Below are positions 20,601 to 31,400 of a stretch of 64,000 nt of DNA, in pieces. The DNA lies in the NCBI RefSeq assembly GCF_017562075.2, contig NC_054085.1, positions 28,377,656 through 28,441,655 of the forward strand, given 5' to 3'. Origin of the DNA: Anopheles merus (taxonomy: Eukaryota > Arthropoda > Insecta > Diptera > Culicidae). Below the pieces are notes generated by a model. It saw nothing but the letters and a program-made list of their open reading frames with translations, ran no database searches and was not told the DNA's origin. The first letter of the stretch is position 1, and each line of letters starts with the position of its first letter. The translations under genes and the position numbers were made by a program.

Positions 20601-22700
20601 CGGAAGTTGAGTTGGCAAACTTTGTTTTCCCGCCTGCAACTTTGCCGGCACCAAAAATCTGTCCCTTTCTCGATCGGTTAACGAGCTGGGATGCTGTTTA
20701 AACGGGGTAGTTCCTGTTTCCTTTTCCCCCCCGGGGAACCTTCTGAGGCATCGCCGGTATTCTAATCCCGGTGGAAAGTAAACTGCTCACATTCCCGAAC
20801 GATTCGCCCACAGGACTGTTACACAACTTTTAATTACTAAAGTATACATTACTCGCCCTTGCGGATGCAGTTGTCTGTCGACTGCGCCCACTAAAACCTC
20901 CCGCCGGTACCACACGTGGGTCAGGTGTCGGGCGGTAACTTTTTTAAGCCCTCCGCAGCGCGTTGCATTCTTTGGCGTTGGTCGCTATCGCTCTCGTTCG
21001 CTCTCTTTTTCTGTTGTATGTTTAACAGCAACAGCAAGAAAGACTCGACAACGAATACCGTGCCTGACCCGGTGGTAAATGTCTGTAAAGTTTCCGAGCC
21101 GAGGCAAACACCCGGCCCTCAAAAAGGATTAGGCGTGCATTGCAAACGCTGCACGTGCAAAGTGGCTCAGGTGAAACTAATTAGTTTGAACCATAAAGGG
21201 ATCGAGAGTGTTAGGGTCGATTATGGGCGAAGTTTAAGACGGCTCACTTGAATCGGGATGATGGAACGAGATGTGTATCTCGCAAGACGGAATGTTTAGT
21301 AGCGGGCTTTTAGAATATTTATCGTTTTTTGAGTAATAAAATGATTGACTAAATCTTGGACGGTACAAAATGACTGTAAATAGAACAGAACTAAGTAATA
21401 AACGACGAGAGTCTTATGAACTAAGTTCATTTAAGGTACTACCAAGGACTTTCTAAGATACCTAAACGAATGGCTCTTCTAAGCAATAATTACATCTTGC
21501 GATATTCTTAAATGTCACAAATCTTGCTTTTATGCTTTACGATATAACCATTTCAATTGCGATCGAACCGGTTAAGATGCGTCTTTTATAGGACTATCAT
21601 ATCCCTTGGTTCCGCTCCGTCCGGTTATCCATCCCGGTCATCACCCTCAGAACACAATTGGCATTTTCAATAAGTTAGTTTCAATAATAGGTTATCAATT
21701 CATTCTTAGTCAGACCACTCGCACATGCGGTTCAGTTTAGTAAAATAAAGATTTTGTACCAGAGCAACCGATCGAATCTTATTATTATATCTCTAGTCAA
21801 CCATTTCATAGTTTAAAATAAATTTTAAAATATCTTCATGTGTTCAATGCAAAGTTCAAAAATAATAGTAGAAGATCAACAGGTAAAACTTCAAAAGAGT
21901 AGTAAAAGGTGTTCCAGTACCATACAAACACTTTCAAGGCTCATAAAGATTCCATCGAAAAGATGTCATTTCATTGTATACTCTCGTACAGGGAACCCAC
22001 CTATGCCATCTGAAATATTTTTGTTTTGTTTGATTTGTCTGTTTTTATAGCATATGACAAGCATTAACAAACATATTGCGATAACCAGATAATACCAAAT
22101 GCTTATTTTTAGAGTGTCATAACAGTAAAAATACAGCAGTCACGGTAAGCTCATTCATAACTTTGCAAGTGATACGATTCTGTCAGTCGTTCCAATTGGC
22201 TCATTCAATGGTTCAATCATCATGCCAACTCACTGTTGTGATCACATCCAGCGTGATTCAACCAATATTTCGCAAAAAAAAAAATCGTTTTTGGAACACT
22301 CATTTCCTCAATCCATACTTATCTGCAAACCTAGCTACTGAACCAACCAGAAACGGGAGTGGCAATTTGTCTGCAAAGGCTACTGAAATTCATTCCATGG
22401 TAAAACCCTGTCATGGTAGAAAATTCCTCACATGCAATCACTTTCCACGAACATGTGCGCTTGAGTTAGTTTACGACATTACCTAGAATGTACGCGCTCC
22501 GTGTAGGTTGTCCATCTTCATTTATAGGCCCACAATTCATAAGGCCAATCGACATAAAATGACCATTTCCGACGCGTCGCCAGCATACCATGTACAATGT
22601 GGCTATCGATTTTTGTTGACTAAAAATAAAGAAAAAAACGACTATTTCAAGCCGCGAAACGATAACACCCGGTAATTCACCGTGGTCATGGTCAGCTGCA
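14697..22700. other. Long non-coding stretch
   Basis: It contains a second, truncated SINE at 15180-15284, a GC-richer island at 15600-18400 with many overlapping chance frames, AT-rich DNA at 18500-19850 and another GC-richer island at 20000-21250. No frame shows a domain, signal peptide or exon structure that I can support. Confidence 0.45.
15180..15284 (-). mobile_element. Truncated SINE200-like copy, inverted
   Basis: Read on the minus strand this is the middle of the element at 14487-14696: it starts just before the B box (AACAACATGCCCGTCATGGG) and ends after the segment ATCACTGAAAGCCAA. The A box end and the AAG tail are missing. The two copies face opposite ways about 480 bp apart. 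Confidence 0.65.
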
Positions 22701-22756
22701 TCGCGGGTCGCTTGTGCAATTGGTCTGTCTCAGACCATCATAAATTATATACTGCT

Positions 22757-22821
22757 TGATAAGGATATGTATTATAAGGGGCTGAGTATAAAAGCAGTCC
22801 ATCTTCCGATCACCCAGCAGT
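22757..22821 (+). promoter_or_regulatory. Core promoter of the eight-domain chitin-binding gene
   Basis: A GATA motif TGATAAG (22757-22763) lies 24 bp upstream of a TATA box TATAAAAG (22787-22794). An initiator-like GCAGT follows, with its A at 22819, 32 bp after the start of the TATA box. That gives a predicted 5' untranslated region of only about 25 bases, ending AAACCATG. GATA factors drive many insect gut genes; the role here is inferred. Confidence 0.7.
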
Positions 22822-22843
22822 ACAACAGACAAACAAACAAACC

Positions 22844-25036
22844 ATGAGACTTCTAGTGATACAAGCTGTGGCGCTGCTGGCCATTCTTGGATCAGCGAGG
22901 GCGGAAAAGTCTTCTACTGATGGTAGTTGTTCGAAGCAGGAGGAAGGACTCACCTACGGTATCGCGGGTGACTGTCACAAGTATTTACTTTGCAAGAAGG
23001 GTGTGTTAGAGATTAAAGATTGCAAGAAAAAGTACTACGATATGGTGACAGGAAAGTGTGTACAAGCAGATCGTGCTATCTGTGCTGTGGAAACTGCTCC
23101 AGAACCGGAACCTCAGCCAGAACCAGTTCCAGAGCCAGAACCAGAACAAGAGGAGGACGCTGAGCAGTATGATTACCTTTGTTACAAAGTGTTGTACGGT
23201 GTACGAGCTCATCCAACGGCATGCGATCGGTATCTCGTGTGTAATAAAGAAAAGGCAACGATTGAACGATGTGAAGACGGTCTCATATTTATAGCTGATT
23301 TTATTAGCTGTAGCCCCGGCAGCAAAGTGACGTGTACGGCAGAGCCTGACGAACCAACAACCCAAAGTACTGTTGTGGAGCCAGAGCCAACCTTCCCAAC
23401 TACTGTAGAGGCCGTATCTGAGGAGGATTCCTCGGAGAGCTCTGGAACGTACGATTATCTGTGTGCCAAGACTCTTGTAGGAAGCGTGGCTCACCCTGAG
23501 TCGTGCAACAAATACATCTCCTGCTACAAGTACAAGGCCAAGGAACAGAGCTGCATTAAGGGTTATGCATACACCTCGAAACTGCATCTATGTATCAAGC
23601 AGAAGAATGGAGCGTGCCCTGACGATGTTCAAGAGGAGTCTACAACCCAAAGCACTGTTGTGGAGCCAGAGCCAACCTTCCCAACTACTGAAGAGGCCGG
23701 ATCTGAGGAGGATTCCTCGGAGAGCTCTGGAACGTACGATTATCTGTGTGCCAAGACTCTTGTAGGAAGCGTGGCTCACCCTGAGACGTGCACCAAATAC
23801 ATCTCCTGCTACAAGTACAAGGCCAAGGAACAGAGCTGCATTAAGGGTTATGCATACACCTCGAAACTGCATCTATGTATCAAGCAGAAGAATGGAGCGT
23901 GCCCTGACGATGTTCAAGAGGAGTCTACAACCCAAAGCACTGTTGCGGAGCCAGAGCCAACCTTCCCAACTACTGAAGAGGCCGGATCTGAGGAGGACTC
24001 CTCGGAGAGCTCTGGAACGTACGATTATCTGTGTGCCAAGACTCTTGTAGGAAGCGTGGCTCACCCTGAGACGTGCAACAAATACATCTCCTGTTACAAG
24101 TACAAGGCCAAGGAACAGAGCTGCATGAAGGGTTATGCATACACCTCCAAACTGCATCTATGTATCAAGCAGAAGAATGGAGCGTGCCCTGACGATGTTC
24201 AAGAGGAGTCTACAACCCAAAGCACTGTTGTGGAGCCAGAGCCAACCTTCCCAACTACTGAAAAGGCCGGATCTGAGGAGGATTCATCGGAGAGCTCTGG
24301 AACGTACGATTATCTGTGTGCCAAGACTCTTGTAGGAAGCGTGGCTCACCCTGAGTCGTGCAACAAATACATCTCCTGCTACAAGTACAAGGCCAAGGAA
24401 CAGAGCTGCATTAAGGGTTATGCATACACCTCGAAACTGCATCTATGTATCAAGCAGAAGAATGGAGCGTGCCCTGACGATGTTCAAGAGGAGTCTACAA
24501 CCCAAAGCACTGTTGTGGAGCCAGAGCCAACCTTCCCAACTACTGAAAAGGCCGGATCTGAGGAGGATTCCTCGGAGAGCTCTGGAACGTACGATTATCT
24601 GTGTGTCAACGCTATTCAAGGTAGCGTGCCCCACCCAGACTCCTGCACGAAATACATTGTCTGTTCCAATAGTAAGGCGAAAGAAGAAAGCTGCAATAAT
24701 GGATACTACTTCTCGGTCTACCTGAAGTCGTGCATCAAAGGAAACAGCGAAACTTGTGCTGAGATCAATGGAAATGATGGTACCTCGTCACAAGTACCGC
24801 CTGCCATCACTGAAGCCGTTCCACCAGAAGTTGGAGGTGATCCTGGAGACGGGAACACGGGCTGCATTGAGGGCTTTACCGGCTACATACCGATCGCAAA
24901 TGACTGCACGAGCTACGTTTACTGCTTCCAGGGAGAACCGAGCGTTCGAAAGTGTCTGGAGGATTACATCTACTACGACCCATTCAAGGCGTGCCTTCCG
25001 GGTGATACTGTGCTTTGTAAACTGTACACTATTTAG
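22844..25036 (+). CDS. Secreted protein with eight chitin-binding (peritrophin-A, CBM14) domains
   Basis: An intronless 730-residue protein. Residues 1-20 form a signal peptide (MRLLVIQAVALLAILGSARA). Eight six-cysteine type 2 chitin-binding domains follow, at about C29-C80, C113-C164, C207-C258, C302-C353, C397-C448, C492-C543, C587-C638 and C674-C725. Domains 3-6 and their linkers are near-identical 95-residue repeats. Linkers are acidic and Pro/Thr-rich (EPEPTFPTTEEAGSEEDS). Known family role: binding chitin in peritrophic matrix, cuticle or eggshell. Many domains with spacers suggest cross-linking of chitin fibres, an inference. Five linkers end in ESSGTYDY beside acidic residues, so glycosaminoglycan attachment is possible. 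The ATG was chosen because it starts the signal peptide and lies just after a TATA/initiator promoter. The last domain closely resembles the last domains of the genes at 36583-37143 and 44833-46215. Confidence 0.92.
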   Translation: MRLLVIQAVALLAILGSARAEKSSTDGSCSKQEEGLTYGIAGDCHKYLLCKKGVLEIKDCKKKYYDMVTGKCVQADRAICAVETAPEPEPQPEPVPEPEPEQEEDAEQYDYLCYKVLYGVRAHPTACDRYLVCNKEKATIERCEDGLIFIADFISCSPGSKVTCTAEPDEPTTQSTVVEPEPTFPTTVEAVSEEDSSESSGTYDYLCAKTLVGSVAHPESCNKYISCYKYKAKEQSCIKGYAYTSKLHLCIKQKNGACPDDVQEESTTQSTVVEPEPTFPTTEEAGSEEDSSESSGTYDYLCAKTLVGSVAHPETCTKYISCYKYKAKEQSCIKGYAYTSKLHLCIKQKNGACPDDVQEESTTQSTVAEPEPTFPTTEEAGSEEDSSESSGTYDYLCAKTLVGSVAHPETCNKYISCYKYKAKEQSCMKGYAYTSKLHLCIKQKNGACPDDVQEESTTQSTVVEPEPTFPTTEKAGSEEDSSESSGTYDYLCAKTLVGSVAHPESCNKYISCYKYKAKEQSCIKGYAYTSKLHLCIKQKNGACPDDVQEESTTQSTVVEPEPTFPTTEKAGSEEDSSESSGTYDYLCVNAIQGSVPHPDSCTKYIVCSNSKAKEESCNNGYYFSVYLKSCIKGNSETCAEINGNDGTSSQVPPAITEAVPPEVGGDPGDGNTGCIEGFTGYIPIANDCTSYVYCFQGEPSVRKCLEDYIYYDPFKACLPGDTVLCKLYTI
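23353..24604 (+). repeat. Coding tandem repeat, 285-bp unit, about 4.4 copies
   Basis: Four near-identical 285-bp units, each a linker plus one chitin-binding domain, are followed by a fifth linker that leads into a diverged domain. The copies differ by only a few bases each, and identity falls sharply at domain 7. This is expected from recent unequal crossing-over or gene conversion. Confidence 0.9.
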
Positions 25037-25184
25037 AAGGCTCCCGTATAAAAAAACACAAACAACACTACCATAAAGTGATAGAACAAACTAGTTGTGA
25101 TAACGTTTTTACTCTTATCCATGTAACGGTGTGCAACCGTGGCTTTTCAAGCTCGTGTACGTTTGCTGCTATACAGAAAGGGAA

Positions 25185-25190
25185 AATAAA
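25185..25190 (+). terminator. Polyadenylation signal
   Basis: AATAAA about 150 bases after the stop codon of the eight-domain chitin-binding gene; the first good signal downstream. Confidence 0.6.
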
Positions 25191-27170
25191 TCGATGCCCG
25201 TGACGGTTACGATACGGTGTAATTGACAATCAGTTTCAGTCGGCTTTTTCGTCGGTAAAGACGTTCTCTTCGGTTTCGGTCTGATAATCGAACCGCCATC
25301 TCCTCCTTCCTTTCCTTATTGATTGGCACTGAAGCTTCACAAAACCACAATCAAAAAACTCTCCCGCTATCTGAATCCTAATCGAACACAACAGTGCTGG
25401 TGATAAAAAAAAAAGTGGAAACGGTTACGGTTTGGGCAACAAGGGTCTACTGGCACTACTGCCACTGGCACTACTGGCCGGTGGCGTGCGTACGCTTCGA
25501 GCATGTGAGTTTAATTGCTTGTCCTTTTGTGTGTACTGCATACGTTCGGTGCTACGGTTCGATGAAAGGCAGTTACTTCACATTTCGAAGTCAGACATCC
25601 GTTACAACCATTCGGCGGCGGTGGTGGGCTGATCTGTGCACACATAACGTGCTCAACGCTCACCCCAAGTTTCGATGTGCCTCGATTAGCTGGAAGATAA
25701 AAAAGCGGCCGCAGGACGAGCAAATGCTTCTAGGAATGGTACGATTCGCTAGTTACGTGCTTAACACACAGTACCTGAAGAACTGAAGTCACATCTGAAG
25801 AGGTAAATTTTCGATGGAAGTAGTTATCGATTTTGTCCACTGTTCCTTTCTGCACACCGGCTACACAACATCGCTGTGCAGTCTGCTAGTTTGCCCAGTG
25901 TCTGGCTTTTCCAGTGAACCATCAACATCATCATCATCATCTTCTTCATCCCGCCAAACGTTGTTGCTTTGTTGTGCGTGCGGTTTTTGGAACTTTACGT
26001 TTTCAATTATAGGTCCCTTCGTTTCGTTGCCGCGGTACGTTCAGTTCTTCAAACAGTAGCATCAGAAAGACGGTAGGCAGCACGCGGCAACCGTTTAGCG
26101 CAATTCTGTAAATCCTTTTGCTTGAGCAATTTGAAGAAAACTGTCTGCCTCCATCTGCCTGTCTGTCTGTGCAGAAGGATGCAAGTACGAGTTGCTGCTT
26201 TATTTTTACTTTTTGGTTGCGTGGAAAAACGAATTCGAAGGGTTGTAGGTAAACGCTCAAATTACGCTCCACCCTTCAAAGAAGTAGCTGGGGAGTTGCT
26301 GGTCAGTCATCGTTCAAAGGATAGATACTTGATGTTACATGACTGTAAGCGCTTGCTAGTAGCAGAGTTGCATTCGACAACTGAATAGAGCTATTGGAAT
26401 GGTTGATCATTCAAATACGCGCAGAAAACCATACCCCAACGATCGCACGTAATTACTAAATCGTTGGTGTGGAACGTGAGCTCTGACCGATGCAAAACTG
26501 CGACGCAAAAACTCACCATATTTGCGTTCAGAAGAATGATGTTTGCTTTGTAATTGCAATCACAGTGCCTTTTTAGTGACTGATAGAGTGGAGGTTTTTT
26601 TTTCTCCTCCGTCAACTTCAATAACATTTGGCTACGCTATATACCTTTGATGCAATTGTGTTAAGTGTACGCCAGTGAGGCTTGACGTGCAGTGCGTATC
26701 CAGCATATTGCTGTCGACTACAATTCTTTTGATCAGTTGGAAATTATCTCAATCGACCGAGAAACCGTCTGCTGTAAGCGCAATAAATGGTAATTGATAC
26801 TCCTCAACAGACGATAAAAAGGTCGTTCATTTCTTCTCAAAATTTCTTAGAAAACCTACGTCCTGAGTATGTAGCCAGTAAAAGGTTGATTGATTTCAGC
26901 AAAAGCTGGCAAAAGAGTAGAATTTAAAAATAATTCATCTTAAAACTAGCATAATGTAGAATACTTTATTTCAAATTCTTCTTAGGTTTTGAGGATTTTA
27001 GATATTTTGTTTCTGTTTTTTATAACAATTTTATCGTGTAATTTCAATTTATTCCTTTTTGCATCGTTTCTGCAGTTTTTTTTTTTTGCAATTATAATCG
27101 TTCTTTTTTGACTCTTCACAAAATATTAACGCTAGATTTTTATTTATTATCCCCTGTTTATTTATCATTC

Positions 27171-27326
27171 TTTATTTTACTGTTTCTTCATCTAATTCTT
27201 ATTTTGTTTGTTTGTTTCAATGTTTTTTTGTTTTATATCTCTTTATCTTTATTTTACTGTTTCTTCATCTACTTATCTTTTTATTTGTTTGTTTCAATGT
27301 TTTTTTTTGTTTTATATCTCTTTATC
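27171..27326. repeat. 77-bp tandem duplication
   Basis: Two adjacent copies of a T-rich unit begin TTTATTTTACTGTTTCTTCA at 27171 and 27248. They differ by a few substitutions and by the length of T runs. Confidence 0.8.
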
Positions 27327-28431
27327 TGCTTATACCTTTGTTCCAATAATCCATTTTCTTATGTTCGAAAGATAGTTTTATTAAGTTTTAAAATATTATT
27401 TCAAAAATTTTTCCATGTGCTATATTAATTACACAACAACTGACACATATTCTTGTTTTATGCTTTTTTATCATTCTTGTTTAAGCTTATTAATATTTCC
27501 TTCAAAAGGCATGACTGGATTCCCCTTGACAAGGACACGACCGCATGCTATCGCTTCAACCATAGACCACAGCCTGTGCTTGCCCTTTTCACCGCAATAA
27601 ACATCAGTTTGAAATACAACCCACTTAGTGGGCCCGCTTGATGACAAACGACGGCCATAGCAAATGTGCGTTTAAATCGTAGAAATAAGAAAAAAAAATT
27701 CTCCACCCACAAATGCTCCCTTTCTTGAGCACTCTTTACGGTTGAGGCAACGGAAAGCAAAGTTTAACAAACGCCCGCAATAGGCCAACGGGGCTACATT
27801 ATCATATTTAATTACTAGCCCGCCAGGGCAACCGCTCCCCAACTGCCGGGAATCGACTGCAAAAACTTTTCCCACAGACGACAACAGATCATTAGCCTAG
27901 CCAGGCAATGGGCAAACTTTTTCGCCCTTCGGCGACGATTTAAAAGATAAGAATAGGGAATCCGCTACCGCAACATAACCGACAGCGGTCACCCGGCCCA
28001 CAACCGGTCCAGTTCCGGTGGTTGGCAAACTTCAGCAATACCGCGCGCGCGCGCGCAGCTACTTCCTCCCCTGGCGTGCTGGTTAATTTTCCAGGCGGAT
28101 CATTAATTTTCCTCAGGCACTCACTCGCACAGCGGTTTTCGCACCGTTTCGCACAGTGTCAAAAGTACGTGTCCGTTTTGGGGGTTTTGTTTCACCTGGT
28201 GTTGAACAAACAGGCGGTGAAAAAAACACGTACAAATCAAGCAGCTCCTTACAGCTATTTTTCATCTCCCCAAAGAACCACTTTTACAACATCCGAAGCG
28301 ACAGCAGCAGCAGCAACAGCAACATCAGCAGAAACAGTACATTGTTTCTTCTAGCGACTCGATTGAAACCTAACGGATGGAGGCGCCCCTATCCTAGATG
28401 ACTAAAAAGAAGTTGTTCCACTCTTAAGACA

Positions 28432-28461
28432 TCAGCAGCAGTAGCAGCAGCAGCAGCAGCA
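28432..28461. repeat. (CAG)n microsatellite
   Basis: About ten CAG/AGC units with one TAG interruption. A second, less regular CAG/CAA tract lies at about 28303-28335. Confidence 0.85.
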
Positions 28462-31400
28462 ATGTTTTACCACCCGTGTGAAAGTGCAGTTGTATTGTAG
28501 TTTAATTATTTCCTCCACACTGAAACCGTTTTTGCGCGCCAGCGTTTCCATGCAGCCAGCGCTTCCGGGCGTGTCTCGGGAGTGTGGTAAAAACCCACTC
28601 GAAATGACGATGTAGTTCGGCTTGCCCGGGGAAAGTGGCCACAAAGTGGTAGCGAACGGGCGAGCTGAGGAGTGGCACAAAAAAAAAAGAAAACTCGGTA
28701 CGAAACGAAACTACATTAAGTTTGTAATTGATGATGTGAGCATATGTCTGCTTCTCACCAAAGTTGGACAGTTGCAGGCACTGGGTGTATGATAAGACGA
28801 GTTTGTGTTCTTTGACAGCCAGAGCTCTTTGTATCTTTGTTCTGCAATTAACTATGCTTTCGCAAGTTATTCGATGTTTAAACACAACTTGAAACATGTG
28901 AGAATGTTGTAGTTAATTCGCGACAATAGATGAACGAATGAGTTATAACAGGAATTTAAGCATTTTGAATATAAGTCAATAATCAATAAAATAGAATGGA
29001 ATAGTAATGAAAGAACCTCAGTCACCAACCCACGTGATGCATGAAAACTGTTTCTTTTTATTTCCTCAATAGATAATCATAATAGCTCATTCGTCTCATA
29101 TTTTAGCCCAAAACTCGATACCGACTGTACCAATGATTAAACTTCACTGCAGGAACACTACTCCCTTTTCTAAGATAGCAACCTTTTCACGCGTCATATT
29201 TCCTGCCACCCCAATCGGTACGATCGGTAACACAAAGCCGGCAGCGAAAAAGCCAAACGAGTTAACTGCAATGGAAAACCTTCAAGAAAATCCCACAAAC
29301 TCTCTCAACAATAATGCGCTCTGCCGACTGCGAACCGGGCTGCGTAAAGAGTTAAAATAAAGCACCAATTTGAAATGGAAAACCGTGCCAAACGATCCGC
29401 TTCCAGCGTTTTGCGGTTTTGCCGTGAAGCCGTACGAAGGTGTTGGAAATTGGTTCTTAAACCGGTCCACGTTGCATGGTTTACGTAAAAAAATAAAGGC
29501 CACAACCTCGATGCACTCCCACAGTACACAGTTTCACCTAAATCGGTGCCGTTAATTCTGTGCATCGTCACGTTGACTGCCAGCACTGGCACTGCACTGA
29601 GTTCTCGCAATTGAGTGCGGGTGTGTGACAATTTTTCCCGCGAGTTACGAAACGGAAAACGTTCTCGGCGGGAAGAGGGGGTAGGTAAGAAAACTGTGTT
29701 TGACTGTGACTTTTGCACTTTTGAACTGACGCGGGCCGAGCCCGGTACATTGAAGGTGTTTGGCCTGCTTGTTTTGCCGGTGTCGGCCGGCCCGTTGTCA
29801 ATCCAATTGCTTCGGTCGCGTTTCCGTGTGATTCCGTTGTGTAAATATTGACACGTTGCTGGCGGGTTGGCCCGTTGCGCGTAATCTCGGCGCGGTGCGG
29901 GGTGTTTGGCTTTGGTAGAGGCTACGGTTCAGATTGCTTTTAGGTGCTGTTTGAGGAGATTTACAAAGCATCATTTATCATAGAGCATTGTTTTGGGTAT
30001 TATAAGAACCGTGAGATAGTGTCTCTATCAATTGACCCCTTATGATGGGATTCTTTTGGAGGTTCCCGTAACGTTTACATAAAAATAAATAAAATAAACA
30101 CGATATCTCTATTTCTGTAACTATTTGTTTAAGTAGAATTAATAGCAATCCTGAAAAATGAGCATGAATCGTTCAAAAACTACACTGTTTGGAATCAATA
30201 CTACTCTTTACACAACATTTCTCTTGGCACATACTTAGTCTACATACACTTACACACAACCCAACACCTATCTAGCTCCGGTTTTACGATTGCCTATCGC
30301 AAACCGCTTTGACCAACGATTTCTATTTTAGTGCCCGAGCCGTCAATCCCTACCAATCGCCCAACACAAATCACTCGTGCCATAAATTCATAATCAATTA
30401 CGCGGGGACCGACCGGTCGGCCGGCGTCCGGGAAATGGGTGATTCGTTCCACAACAATGACATTCCATATTGCTATTGCCGACTGATGATTGCTTATCCC
30501 GTTGCGACGCGCGCACCGATAGAAAAATAGTTGAAGGAGCGAAGGGAGAAAAAAAACTGAACCAAAACACACACACAAAAAATGCGCAAAAGAAACGCTC
30601 TTTTACTAGGGACAATGCTGTGAGCGGGTGATTTTAGGACCCTCTTTTCTGCCGCACATTGAATTATGGTTTCACGTGCGTATCGGATTTATGCTCAAGC
30701 ATCCTGCTGGGAAGGATGAGCAGTGTCTAGCGTACCATCTTCCCCGTTGTTCTCACTCCCTATCTTGCTCCCGACGTCGCACTCAATTGGTATGCACACC
30801 AGCAATTAGGATCCCTTTTCTTCCACGTTCGAGTAGTGCTGTTGCCTCCCGATGAGCCTCCGAAGGGGAAGCGCACTCCGGATCGTGCGATAGCCGCTGT
30901 CGCTGTAAACGGTTGCAGAGGATAAACAACCGTAAACTATTGGAAAATATGTTATGCGATGGGATTATGACGCATCGGCGTTAGGTGTGGTGGGCCCACT
31001 GCCAGGTTGAGGTAGGGCACTAAGCTGACTCATCCCACCAATTGAATCGTCATTAGGGAGGTTTTTTTTTTCGTTCGTTTGTTTGGGTTTTGGTGCATTC
31101 GCTTTGTTTGCTGCTGTTTGTGTCGAAATATGTCTTAGAGATAGACCATTTTCAACGTGTAATTGCATCTAAGAGGGTTATGCCTTATTATTGTATTGCA
31201 TGATAAGCTTAATGTCTTTGTATTGTTGTACATTCTGAAACGAATGATTCGTTTTAATAAAGTAGTTCGGTAGATACGAACTAATGGTTTTTCAAAATGA
31301 AGTGCAATAGGTGCTAGAATCAAACAGTTCAAAAACCAGCCAAGATAACACTATTATTTTAATTGAATTGATGGTTTGAATACAAGGTTGATTAATTAAT

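Noticed and set aside
23006..24634. Antisense frames in the eight-domain chitin-binding gene
   Set aside because: They repeat every 285 bp with the coding repeat and have no independent start, domain or promoter.
25394..25786. 130-codon frame from 25394
   Set aside because: It has no ATG at its start, no domain, and conflicts with the more plausible short hydrophobic frame on the same strand.
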